From the NCBI RefSeq assembly GCF_047123815.1, contig NZ_CP138920.1, positions 2,914,001 through 2,978,000 of the forward strand: a stretch of DNA of 64,000 nucleotides. Direction: 5' to 3'. Positions within the stretch are counted from its first letter, which is position 1. Every line of letters starts with the position of its first letter. Made by a program: the position numbers and the translations under genes. The notes beneath the pieces were generated by a model, which searched no databases, was not told the DNA's origin, and saw only the letters and a list, made by a program, of their open reading frames with translations. Below, one piece after another: positions 50,937 to 58,741 of this stretch. This DNA is from Maricaulis sp017643475. Lineage in GTDB: Bacteria > Pseudomonadota > Alphaproteobacteria > Caulobacterales > Maricaulaceae.

Positions 50937-51377
50937 GTGCCAAATGTTCTGACGACGGACAGCCTGGCCATCCGGGTGGAGCGCAAGCTGAACTCGAAGC
51001 TTGTCCTGGAGACGCTGGCAGATCTGTTCGTCGAGCATGGGTCGCCCGATCATATCCGCTCGGACAATGGCCCTGAGTTCATCGCCACGGCGCTGCGCGA
51101 ATGGCTGGGGCGTCTGGATGTAAAGACGCTCTACATCGCGCCGGGAAGCCCGTGGGAGAACGGATACTGCGAGATCTTTAACTCGAAGCTCCGCGACGAG
51201 TTCCTGGATCGGGAGGTGCTCTACACACTGAAGGAAGCCCAGGTGCTCATCGAGGCCTGGCGGCGGCACTATAACACCGTCCGGCCGCACTCATCGCTCG
51301 GCTACATACCACCGGCTCCTGAAACACTCTTGCCAGCACCGCTCATGCCGCCCTACGTTGAGGGCGTGTCGGCATGA
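50937..51377 (+). pseudogene. IS3-family transposase remnant, C-terminal part
   Basis: The frame carries the second half of an OrfB integrase domain: LAIRVERKLNSKLVLETLAD, then HIRSDNGPEFIATALREWLG, the catalytic Glu in SPWENGYCEIFNSKLRDEFL and YNTVRPHSSLGYIPP. The N-terminal half with the first catalytic Asp is missing. It differs from the IS at 37.4 kb. The IS right end probably lies near 51430. Confidence 0.85.
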
Positions 51378-51477
51378 CCGCCGCACATAACCCGCCGGGC
51401 CCTAACTTTAAGTCTGGGCCACTTCGATGGGGCAGGGCGATACGATGTGTGTGTGCTGGCGAATTAAGGGCAAATGA

Positions 51478-52926
51478 ATGCAAGGCTTTAAAAAGCTAGA
51501 AAAAAATGGGCATCAAATTTATCGCACTCGGCCAGCTTGGCAGTCTTATTGGGGCAGTTGGCTCACTCTCGGGGCGAGCGTCGCTCTTTGCGCTAGGTTC
51601 TATACTGATATACCGCAAGACGCCTACGCCTACATCGCTGGGTGGCTAATACTCATCTACCTCTTCATCGCCGGTCGCCGTCAAATGGAGACCTTCGATA
51701 TTATTGATGGTCAGGTTGTCCGTGCCCACAAAGGCCTCATACTTCGCAAAAGACGTGACTTGACGCTAAGTCCACAAGTTCACGTGGATATGGAACAAAG
51801 CATAATCGGGCGGATCCTGAATTACGCGACATTGCGTTTTTGGACCGGCGATGATCGCTCAACCGCGAGCTGGGGCCGGATAACTAGTCCAGAACGCGTC
51901 AGCCGAGAAATAGAGGACCTCAAAGGACTAAACCACCCCTCAGAAACCATCCCACTTGCAGAGAAATTCGAAGACCCGAATGCAACGAATTTTGAGGTTA
52001 GCCATCCCAACCTGCCATTCTCCTTACAGGCAGAAACTGGCCTAAGGCCTGCAGAAGAATTCCGCTTCTTTCAACCCCTCGACCAAACCAGCCGACCGGA
52101 AAGTTTTCACCAGCTAGTGCAATCCAGCACCCATGGAACCGCTCCTCGGAGCGATTATCGCGTTAGCGCTTATGGACAAACCATTACCGTTACACACGAG
52201 CCCAGCAGCAAATCGTTTTCCTTTGGGGTCCCCGGTTATATCTGGTCTTACCTTATCAGCGCGTCAGGCAGAGACCTGTTTGTTTGCTATACTCCATTTT
52301 CTACAAACTTCTCGGATATGCGAGCAGTCATAGTTAGATACGTTAGAAGCGAGCGAATATTTGGGAATGGTTTTAAATTTAACTTTAAAGACGAAGTGAA
52401 TCTGTCTGACGTCGATCATCAGGTTGTAATTTACAAGTTTCTGAGCAACGGCAGCTTTCTCGCAATGCTCAACAGAGGATACCGTGAGAGCTCGGCCGCC
52501 TTTAATATCGGGCCGGCTCATCTTGTCCTCGGAAGGTCGGAACACCCATTGGTATCGACTGAGTCAGTGGCTAGCGGAGGCGGTGCTGCCAACAGGCAGT
52601 TGCCTGACGTTCTAGGAAGTGTTGCTCTAAACCTATCCGAGAGCTTTTTAGTACAATTAAGCTATGTTGAAAGAGGGCGGTTCCCCCACCTTGGGCACTT
52701 CGGCCAGACAAGCGAGCAATGGTTCAAACCACAAATTCGCGTCTACGACCTACAAAACTTGTCTTTGGCCGCATCGCTAGAACTAGACGAAAAATATGCG
52801 CTGGTTGACCGAGAAGGCTACAGGAAGATCGACCCCTACCAAAGAGTAGGCGTCGACATTTCAAATGATAGGGTGTTCGGCCTTAATGTTGGAACCGACA
52901 AGGTAAGGTCTTTTCGGTTGAATTGA
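51478..52926 (+). CDS. Membrane protein with PH-like and propeller-like parts
   Basis: The 482-residue protein has two N-terminal membrane helices (WGSWLTLGASVALCARFYTD, YIAGWLILIYLFIAGRRQM) followed by a PH-like segment (ETFDIIDGQVVRAHKGLILR, then HVDMEQSIIGRILNYATL), the usual layout of bPH2 membrane proteins. From residue 200 on it is beta-rich with repeats resembling propeller blades (DYRVSAYGQTITVTHEPSSK, SFLAMLNRGYRESSAAFNIG, DISNDRVFGLNVGTDKVRSF). The DNA is A/T-richer than the phage core. It has no recognised function; a sensor in the envelope is possible. Confidence 0.7.
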   Translation: MQGFKKLEKNGHQIYRTRPAWQSYWGSWLTLGASVALCARFYTDIPQDAYAYIAGWLILIYLFIAGRRQMETFDIIDGQVVRAHKGLILRKRRDLTLSPQVHVDMEQSIIGRILNYATLRFWTGDDRSTASWGRITSPERVSREIEDLKGLNHPSETIPLAEKFEDPNATNFEVSHPNLPFSLQAETGLRPAEEFRFFQPLDQTSRPESFHQLVQSSTHGTAPRSDYRVSAYGQTITVTHEPSSKSFSFGVPGYIWSYLISASGRDLFVCYTPFSTNFSDMRAVIVRYVRSERIFGNGFKFNFKDEVNLSDVDHQVVIYKFLSNGSFLAMLNRGYRESSAAFNIGPAHLVLGRSEHPLVSTESVASGGGAANRQLPDVLGSVALNLSESFLVQLSYVERGRFPHLGHFGQTSEQWFKPQIRVYDLQNLSLAASLELDEKYALVDREGYRKIDPYQRVGVDISNDRVFGLNVGTDKVRSFRLN

Positions 52927-53051
52927 TTTTCAAGCAATGGTGGTGTCTGCTTCCTGCGGGGCTTTTGATCGGCGATTTTGGCCAAGTTAGGCGGCACCGC
53001 TGAAAGAAGGAAATACGGATGGTGACCCAGCCCCGTGATCCGGGCCGTTCG

Positions 53052-53219
53052 TTAGTAGAGTCTGTTCGCCCTTCTTTCTGGTTTTGGTTCTGGGTTCAAG
53101 GCCCGGTGAGCGGAGCCCATGCGTAGCTCAGGCGAACCGGGCCGGTGTTTGCGGGTTTGCTGGGCGTAGATGGCAGGCGCCAGTCCGCCCAGCGAGGCGC
53201 GAGGCTTCCAGACCCGGTC
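53052..53219 (-). pseudogene. IS3-family transposase remnant, last 55 codons
   Basis: Read leftward from 53219, the frame gives RVWKPRASLGGLAPAIYAQQ, then TRKHRPGSPELRMGSAHRAL and a stop at 53052. The ASLGGLxPAxYA segment is the normal C-terminus of IS3-family OrfB proteins. Nothing upstream of it remains. The rest of 52927-53051 shows no gene. Confidence 0.65.
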
Positions 53220-53345
53220 CTAGCCCAGTGGAAGCGCCAACGCTAAACTGCCGATAGCAATAATGAAAGCCGCGATGACTAGGGCGGTGCCCCAGCCGGG
53301 TGGCGGGCCGCCGTAGTCGCGGGAGTGCTTCTCATAGCCGTTCAA
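53220..53345 (-). CDS. 41-residue membrane peptide, TTG start
   Basis: A frame begins with TTG overlapping the TGA of the upstream gene (TTGA) and encodes NGYEKHSRDYGGPPPGW, followed by a hydrophobic helix (TALVIAAFIIAIGSLALALP) and TAG. It resembles a small membrane protein with translational coupling, but the unusual start and lack of homologues known to me keep confidence low. Confidence 0.4.
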   Translation of the reverse strand: MNGYEKHSRDYGGPPPGWGTALVIAAFIIAIGSLALALPLG

Positions 53346-53713
53346 TGGCCTGGGCTTGATAGCTGGCAGATGGACCCCGTTCCGCTGAGGCGCACCCCGT
53401 CCTCGCGGTAGAGGTCCCTACAGCGAATGTAAGCATCATCAGGCATCCGCCAGTAGGTGAACTCGACAACGGTGACCAATCCGGCCTCGGCGTCATCTGT
53501 GGAGGTGATAACGCTGGAGTGAGCGGCAACCAGCTCTCGGTTCAACGAAGCCATATATGCGGACGTGACCCCCGGAAGTCTTGCCCAGCAGGGGCCGACA
53601 TCATCATCTGACCGTGAGCCCATCGCGCCGGTACAATCTTGACCATAGCTGGCTCCGGCGAACAGCGTGATCACAGCAAGGGCGGCACCGGTCCCAGCGA
53701 AACGTTTCATCAT
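53342..53713 (-). CDS. Secreted small protein (123 aa)
   Basis: The N-terminus is a signal peptide (MKRFAGTGAALAVITLFAGA, cleavage near SYG-QD). The mature part has four Cys residues (QDCTGA, GPCWARL, IRCRDLY, SICQL), which suggests two disulfides. It follows the EndA-like gene by 25 bases in the same direction and may be co-transcribed with it. A partner or inhibitor role for the nuclease is conceivable; there is no direct evidence. Confidence 0.65.
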   Translation of the reverse strand: MMKRFAGTGAALAVITLFAGASYGQDCTGAMGSRSDDDVGPCWARLPGVTSAYMASLNRELVAAHSSVITSTDDAEAGLVTVVEFTYWRMPDDAYIRCRDLYREDGVRLSGTGSICQLSSPGH

Positions 53714-53738
53714 TATGTCTATCTCTGCTTCTCAAGTA

Positions 53739-54500
53739 TCACGGTGTCGCTGGCGTGGATGGTTCCCAGGAGCAGGCTCCAGCTGGATCGGTACCACCGC
53801 CTGCAACGAACTGGTTTCTCACCCCGGTCAGATCGAAAATGCGCTGTTCTCGTTCTGCCTCCCAGGGAGAGATCGGATCTGCGTCCATCCACTCGACGAA
53901 CATTGCGCGTTCTTCTGTTGGGATCCAAACGCCGTGCTCTGCCTCCATGAAAAGCCAGATCCGGGCGACATCTCCCTTTTTACAATCTGGCGGCTCGAAC
54001 AGGTCGTCGGCTCGTGAGGTCTCGATCTCGCACATTCCATACTCGCTGACGCTGTCATCGAGGTCAGCGTATCGATGATTGTCGCGGTCTCCGTTCGCTT
54101 GGCCCACGGACGGGACGAGGTTGTGGAGCTCGAAGATCATGGCTTGGGCTTCGGGGTTTTCGCGCTCGCACCGACCGCGCTCACCCTCAGGACCATCCCA
54201 GCAAGCAAACTGTCTTGCCGGCATCAGGGAAGCAGGGACGACATGCTCCCACTCAATCCTCTGCGCACGGTCCTGATGATTGGCGCCGCGGTCGTATCCA
54301 CAGGCGTTGATATCATCCACATCACCTGATCCGTCATTGTCTTCATGTGAAGTGTAATCACACCCGCAGTAGAATGTTTGCCGCGCCTCGGAGGTGTAGA
54401 CCAGGTCGGAAGCCGTGTTCTTGGCTTCGCGCCAGGATTGAGCGTGCGCTGATCCGGCGAACAACACGCAGACCGTTGCGCAAAGAACTGATCGAAGCAT
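53739..54500 (-). CDS. Secreted EndA-type endonuclease I family protein
   Basis: The start at 54500 has GGGGGAGAAGG before it and gives a signal peptide (LRSVLCATVCVLFAGSAHA). The family motifs are RIEWEHVVPASLM with the catalytic His and MIFELHNLVPSVGQANGDRD with the metal-binding Asn. At least eight Cys residues are present. The enzyme should degrade DNA in the periplasm or outside. It is the rightmost prophage gene, next to the attachment site, a usual place for lysogenic conversion genes. Confidence 0.87.
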   Translation of the reverse strand: MLRSVLCATVCVLFAGSAHAQSWREAKNTASDLVYTSEARQTFYCGCDYTSHEDNDGSGDVDDINACGYDRGANHQDRAQRIEWEHVVPASLMPARQFACWDGPEGERGRCERENPEAQAMIFELHNLVPSVGQANGDRDNHRYADLDDSVSEYGMCEIETSRADDLFEPPDCKKGDVARIWLFMEAEHGVWIPTEERAMFVEWMDADPISPWEAEREQRIFDLTGVRNQFVAGGGTDPAGACSWEPSTPATP

Positions 54501-54611
54501 CCTTCTCCCCCTCAAGCTGTCTAAACTGAAGCTATCGAAGCGCACCCTTACGCAAAAGTGTGTCGGAGAGCACGTGATCATCGTCACGTCACAACGAATC
54601 TCGCGACGGCC

Positions 54612-54631
54612 TTGTGTAAGTTTTGTGTAAG
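54612..54631 (+). promoter_or_regulatory. Probable integrase arm-type sites, right end
   Basis: Two exact TTGTGTAAG copies start at 54612 and 54623, 11 bp apart, matching the pair at 139-158 in sequence, orientation and spacing. Confidence 0.5.
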
Positions 54632-54733
54632 GGAGTTGGAATGTTCTCTGCCTGTTCCGTCGCGAAACGACAGAAACAATGATTGCGCAGCAGGGCGCAG
54701 ACACACATTTTTCTTATATATTATGGGGTTGTA

Positions 54734-54782
54734 AATGGTGCCGCGAGAGAGAATTGAACTCTCGGCCTCACCCTTACCAAGG
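54734..54782. repeat. Right attachment site within tRNA-Thr
   Basis: The 49 bases are identical to 29-77. They cover the 3' half of tRNA-Thr up to the anticodon stem, so integration leaves this tRNA gene whole. Confidence 0.9.
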
Positions 54783-54810
54783 GTGCGCTCTACCACTGAG
54801 CTACCGCGGC
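54736..54810 (-). tRNA. tRNA-Thr (anticodon GGT)
   Basis: The 75-base gene folds as a cloverleaf: acceptor GCCGCGG/CCGCGGC, D arm AGCTCAGTGGTAGAGC, anticodon stem CACCC/GGGTG with loop TTGGTAA, T arm around GTTCAATTC, and an encoded CCA. It is the integration target of the prophage. Confidence 0.95.
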
Positions 54811-54902
54811 GCTGGATCGCGAGATCGCGAACGAGAGACGGGCGTATAACGCAAGGTCGCGCGCCCGCCAAGAGTGTCTTGACGTAACCAGCTGCATTCG
54901 AC

Positions 54903-55106
54903 ATGACAAAACGCATGAGCGACATACCCAAAACACCCGCATCCGCCCGCAAAACCAAGCCAGAAGGCACACGTGAAGAACGTCTGGCCGAAGCCTTGCG
55001 TGCCAATCTTCGCCGCCGCAAGGCAGGCCGGTCGGCAGCGCCGACTGAACAGGATCGGGAAACAACTGACAATTCTGCCTCTAAAATACCCCCGGAGAGG
55101 TCATAA
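54903..55106 (+). CDS. Small conserved basic protein upstream of murA
   Basis: The product (67 residues, or 63 from the ATG at 54915) is basic and has REERLAEALRANLRRRKAGR, a segment I associate with short proteins encoded just before murA in many alphaproteobacteria. The C-terminus is polar and probably disordered. The function is unknown. Confidence 0.7.
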   Translation: MTKRMSDIPKTPASARKTKPEGTREERLAEALRANLRRRKAGRSAAPTEQDRETTDNSASKIPPERS

Positions 55107-55159
55107 TCCCGCCGGACTTGCCGGGCTATTTGCCGCGTATCTTGAAGTGAGGAGTTAAG

Positions 55160-56425
55160 ATGGACCGTATCGTCATTCAGGGCGGCGCGAAGCTCAACGG
55201 GAGCATCAGTATTTCTGGTGCCAAGAATTCGGCACTCAAACTCATGGCCGCAGCGCTTTTGACCGATGAACCGGTTGTTCTGACCCGCATGCCGCGCCTG
55301 GCAGACAGCCGCTTCATGGGACATTTGTTGGCGCGCCTGGGAGTGTCCGTGGAGGAGGGACCTGGTCCGGAAATGACGCTGCATGCTGGTCGGATCGCTG
55401 ACACCTATGCGCCCTATGACCTGGTCCGCAAGATGCGTGCGACATTCAATGTTCTGGGACCACTCGTTGCCCGTGAGGGCCGGGCCAAGGTATCGCTGCC
55501 TGGCGGGTGCGCGATCGGAGCCCGTCCGGTTGACCTTCACCTCAAAGCCCTTGAAGCTCTTGGTGCACAGATCGAGTTGTCGGAAGGATATGTCGAGGCG
55601 ACAGCGCCGAAGGGTGGTCTGGTCGGCGGTGAAATCGAGCTTCCATTCGCATCTGTTGGTGCGACTGAACATGCCATGCTCGCGGCCTCCCTGGCCCGCG
55701 GGGAAAGCGTGATCGACAATGCAGCCCGCGAACCGGAGATTGGCGACCTTGCCGATTGTCTCGCCGCCATGGGCGCTGAAGTGGAGGGCGCCGGTACTTC
55801 GACGATCCGGATCCAGGGGCGTGAAAGGCTCAGCGGCGTCCGCCACCAGGTTGTCGCTGATCGTATCGAGACGGCGACCTACGCGCTTGCGGTGGCCGCT
55901 GCGGGTGGTGATGTCGAGCTGGAGGGGGGCCGCTGGGAACACAATAAGGTGCTGTGGCGCGCGATGAGTGATGCGGGTGTCACGGTCGAGCCCTCGGATG
56001 CTGGAGTTCGGGTCGCCCGCAATGGCTCACAGATCGTCGGAACGGATATCGAGACCCAGCCTTTCCCCGGTTTTCCAACTGATGCCCAGGCGCAATTCAT
56101 GGCCGTCATGACCATGGCGGAAGGCACCTCGGTGATCCGGGAGACGATTTTCGAGAACCGTTTCATGCACGCTCCGGAACTCACCCGGCTGGGTGCGGAT
56201 ATCGCTGTGCACGGGAACGAAGCCATTGTTCGTGGTGTGAAAAGCCTCAAGGGCGCGCCGGTCATGGCAACGGATCTGCGGGCCAGCGTCTCCCTCGTCA
56301 TCGCCGGACTTGCGGCGGAAGGGGAAACCGTGGTCAACCGGGTCTACCATCTTGATCGCGGATTCGAGCGTCTGGAGGAGAAACTCTCCAAATGTGGCGC
56401 TCAGATTCGCCGGGAATCCGAATAG
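55160..56425 (+). CDS. murA: UDP-N-acetylglucosamine 1-carboxyvinyltransferase
   Basis: MurA catalyses the first committed step of peptidoglycan synthesis, adding enolpyruvate from PEP to UDP-GlcNAc in the cytoplasm. The 421-residue product has the normal length. Seen are KLNGSISISGAKNSALKLMA at the N-terminus, the loop LPGGCAIGARPVDLHLKAL with the catalytic Cys (fosfomycin target), and FPTDAQAQFMAVMT. GGAG precedes the ATG. It is the first clearly essential host gene right of the prophage. Confidence 0.97.
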   Translation: MDRIVIQGGAKLNGSISISGAKNSALKLMAAALLTDEPVVLTRMPRLADSRFMGHLLARLGVSVEEGPGPEMTLHAGRIADTYAPYDLVRKMRATFNVLGPLVAREGRAKVSLPGGCAIGARPVDLHLKALEALGAQIELSEGYVEATAPKGGLVGGEIELPFASVGATEHAMLAASLARGESVIDNAAREPEIGDLADCLAAMGAEVEGAGTSTIRIQGRERLSGVRHQVVADRIETATYALAVAAAGGDVELEGGRWEHNKVLWRAMSDAGVTVEPSDAGVRVARNGSQIVGTDIETQPFPGFPTDAQAQFMAVMTMAEGTSVIRETIFENRFMHAPELTRLGADIAVHGNEAIVRGVKSLKGAPVMATDLRASVSLVIAGLAAEGETVVNRVYHLDRGFERLEEKLSKCGAQIRRESE

Positions 56426-56434
56426 GAGCCTTCC

Positions 56435-56869
56435 TTGCCCAGGCCTGCCTTGCCACTGAGACTGTCCGCGCTGGACGAGAATGATCTCCAAACCATAAGC
56501 GCGACCCTTCAGGATGCCGTGGCGCAGCTGGGTGATTTCGAGTTTTCCAGGTCGGCACGCACTTTTACGCTCGCGCTCAACCGGTTCCGTTGGGAAGGCG
56601 GCGGTCGCAATGAGCGTGTCCGCACGGGATTGCAGATTGCCCAGGTGACGGGCGCTCGGTCACAAAACCTGCGCCAGGGCGCGGATGACGCCGTTGTCAA
56701 TCTGCTCTCGGTCGGCTTTGAGTCCTCAGACGCGCCCTCCGGTGTTGTTGTCCTGGTATTTTCCGGTGGTGGAGAATTGCGGCTCAGTGTTGAATGCCTG
56801 GAAGCGGTGATGATCGACATCTCCGCGCCCTGGCCGGCATCGAGCCGTCCGGAACACGAGGCGGAGTGA
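56435..56869 (+). CDS. DUF2948 family protein
   Basis: The protein starts at TTG 56435 with AGGAG before it and contains LSALDENDLQTISATLQDAV, FTLALNRFRWEG and VFSGGGELRLSVECLEAVM, the typical conserved parts of DUF2948, a family restricted mainly to alphaproteobacteria. It follows murA by 9 bases and is probably co-transcribed. The function is not known. Confidence 0.85.
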   Translation: MPRPALPLRLSALDENDLQTISATLQDAVAQLGDFEFSRSARTFTLALNRFRWEGGGRNERVRTGLQIAQVTGARSQNLRQGADDAVVNLLSVGFESSDAPSGVVVLVFSGGGELRLSVECLEAVMIDISAPWPASSRPEHEAE

Positions 56870-56871
56870 TC

Positions 56872-57348
56872 ATGAGCGAGCATCGCATCATTCGAATCGA
56901 CCTGGAGGCCGCAAGCCTGGGGCCGGGGGATGTGAATGCCGATCACGAGCGCCGCGTCGCCATCGCGGATCTTCTGGAAAGCAATCATTTCCGTCCCGAG
57001 GCCGAGGGACAGGGGCCCTATGCGCTTCGCCTGGCGATCGAGGATGATCGACTGGTCTTTGATGTGCGCCAGGAAGATGAGACGCCCGTGCATGCCTTTG
57101 TCTTTGCGCTGGGGCCGCTGCGTCGGATCATCAAGGATTATTTCCTGATCTGTGAGAGCTATTATGAGGCCGTGCGCGATGCACCACTGGCCCAGATCGA
57201 GGCGATCGATATGGGGCGTCGCGGTGTGCACAACGAGGGCTCCAGCCTGTTACGCGATCGTTTGACCGGCAAGATCGAGGTTGATTTTGATACCTCGCGG
57301 CGCCTGTTCACTCTGATCTGTGCCCTGCACCGCCGAGTCACAACATGA
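56872..57348 (+). CDS. UPF0262 family protein
   Basis: The start at 56872 follows the DUF2948 stop by 2 bases; GGAG is inside that gene. Signature parts are RIIRIDLEAASLGPGDVNAD, HERRVAIADLLESNHF and IKDYFLICESYYEAVRDAP. UPF0262 proteins are conserved next to murA/DUF2948 in alphaproteobacteria; the role is unknown. The stop overlaps the phosphatase start. Confidence 0.9.
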   Translation: MSEHRIIRIDLEAASLGPGDVNADHERRVAIADLLESNHFRPEAEGQGPYALRLAIEDDRLVFDVRQEDETPVHAFVFALGPLRRIIKDYFLICESYYEAVRDAPLAQIEAIDMGRRGVHNEGSSLLRDRLTGKIEVDFDTSRRLFTLICALHRRVTT

Positions 57349-57767
57349 GCGCTCCATCCGTCTTGTTTGTGTGTGGCCGCAACGCCATTCGCTCTCCCAT
57401 GGGCGAAGGGCTGTGGCGACTGGAACATGGCGAGAGAGCGAACGCCCGTTCCTGCGGGGTGATTCCTGCCGCTTTTGTCGATGGTTATACGATCTCGGTC
57501 ATGGAGGAGCTGGATTGCGACCTGTCCGAGTTTTCGCCCATTGCCCTGAACGGTGTCGGTGAGCCGGCAGCTCAGATTGTGGTGTCTCTGTCGACCGCGG
57601 CGGACCGCACGGCGCGGGAATATGCCGAGCGGACGGGAGCAACTTTCCTGGCCTGGCCGATCGCCGATCCGAGCGAGACACCGGGGGATCGAGAGGCCAA
57701 GCTGGCGGCCTATCGGCGGACGCGCGACGAGATCCGCGAGCATATCCGCAGCTTCCAGCCCGCCTAA
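57345..57767 (+). CDS. Low-molecular-weight phosphatase family protein
   Basis: The 140-residue protein has the P-loop VCGRNAIRSPMGEG (C-x5-R-S) and a late Asp-containing ADPSETPGD loop that would be the general acid (DP). It belongs to the LMW tyrosine phosphatase / arsenate reductase fold. Its fixed place in this cell-envelope and translation cluster suggests a housekeeping regulator rather than arsenic resistance. The start overlaps the UPF0262 stop. Confidence 0.83.
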   Translation: MSAPSVLFVCGRNAIRSPMGEGLWRLEHGERANARSCGVIPAAFVDGYTISVMEELDCDLSEFSPIALNGVGEPAAQIVVSLSTAADRTAREYAERTGATFLAWPIADPSETPGDREAKLAAYRRTRDEIREHIRSFQPA

Positions 57768-57874
57768 ATGCGTGCTGGCCCTCGACTTTGACCGCCGACC
57801 GGGACTATATAGCGCCGCTCAGGCCGCCGGCTGGTCTGAACATCCAGATTTCGAAACCATGAAAGTGGAGCCGC

Positions 57875-58093
57875 ATGGCGAAAGAAGAGTTATTGGAGTT
57901 CCCGGGTGAGGTGACGGAATTGCTTCCGAATGCCACCTTCCGTGTGAAACTTGAAAACGATCACGAGATTATTGCTCACACCGCAGGCAAGATGCGCAAG
58001 AACCGCATCCGTGTCCTGGCGGGCGACAAGGTTCTGGTCGAGATGACGCCCTATGACCTGACCAAGGGCCGCATCACCTATCGCTTCAAATAA
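57875..58093 (+). CDS. infA: Translation initiation factor IF-1
   Basis: The 72-residue protein is a complete IF-1 with one OB fold: EFPGEVTELLPNATFRVKLE, then IIAHTAGKMRKNRIRVLAGD and YDLTKGRITYRFK. It binds the ribosomal A site during initiation. It has about 107 bases of leader of its own, so a separate promoter is likely. Confidence 0.97.
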   Translation: MAKEELLEFPGEVTELLPNATFRVKLENDHEIIAHTAGKMRKNRIRVLAGDKVLVEMTPYDLTKGRITYRFK

Positions 58094-58114
58094 GTCCGAC
58101 AGCGTGGTTCCGCG

Positions 58115-58741
58115 ATGACGAGAGCTGATCCGGTCGCAAGCCGACCACGCTTGATCCTTGCCAGCGCGTCGCCCCGGCGGCGCGATCTGTTGTGTCAGGC
58201 TGGTCTTGAGCCTGACAGTATCGAACCGACCCATATCGACGAGAGCGAAATCCCTGGCGAACTGCCGGGGCCGCTCGCCTTGCGCCTGGCGCAGGAAAAG
58301 GCCGCGGCCCACGCCGGTGCCGAGGACGGATTTGTCCTGGCGGCGGATACGGTTGTCGGTGTTGGTCGCCGCATCCTGCCCAAGACCGAGGACGCCGATG
58401 AGGCGCGGCGCTGCCTGGAGCTGATGTCCGGCCGCAGCCACCGTGTCTATACCGGTATCGCCGTCAAGGCGCCCGACGGTCAGCTGACCTCGCGCCTGGT
58501 GGAAACACGCGTGAAGTTCAAACATCTCAGCGCGCCCGAGATCGCGACCTATCTCGCCTCCGGTGAGTGGAAGGGCAAGGCCGGTGGTTATGCCATCCAG
58601 GGCATGGCGGGCGGCTATATCATCAATCTCATCGGCTCCTTCACCGGCGTGGTGGGGTTGCCGCTATACGAGACCATCAATCTTCTGTCGGGCGCGGGTT
58701 TTCCTGTACTGCTACGGCAGGGCGAGGCTGAAACGTCATGA
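58115..58741 (+). CDS. maf: Maf-family nucleotide pyrophosphatase
   Basis: The 208-residue protein shows the Maf motifs LILASASPRRRDLLCQAG, VLAADTVVGVGRRILPK, MSGRSHRVYTGI and GKAGGYAIQG. The family hydrolyses modified or non-canonical nucleoside triphosphates. The stop overlaps the RNase gene start by 4 bases, a common arrangement. Confidence 0.93.
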   Translation: MTRADPVASRPRLILASASPRRRDLLCQAGLEPDSIEPTHIDESEIPGELPGPLALRLAQEKAAAHAGAEDGFVLAADTVVGVGRRILPKTEDADEARRCLELMSGRSHRVYTGIAVKAPDGQLTSRLVETRVKFKHLSAPEIATYLASGEWKGKAGGYAIQGMAGGYIINLIGSFTGVVGLPLYETINLLSGAGFPVLLRQGEAETS

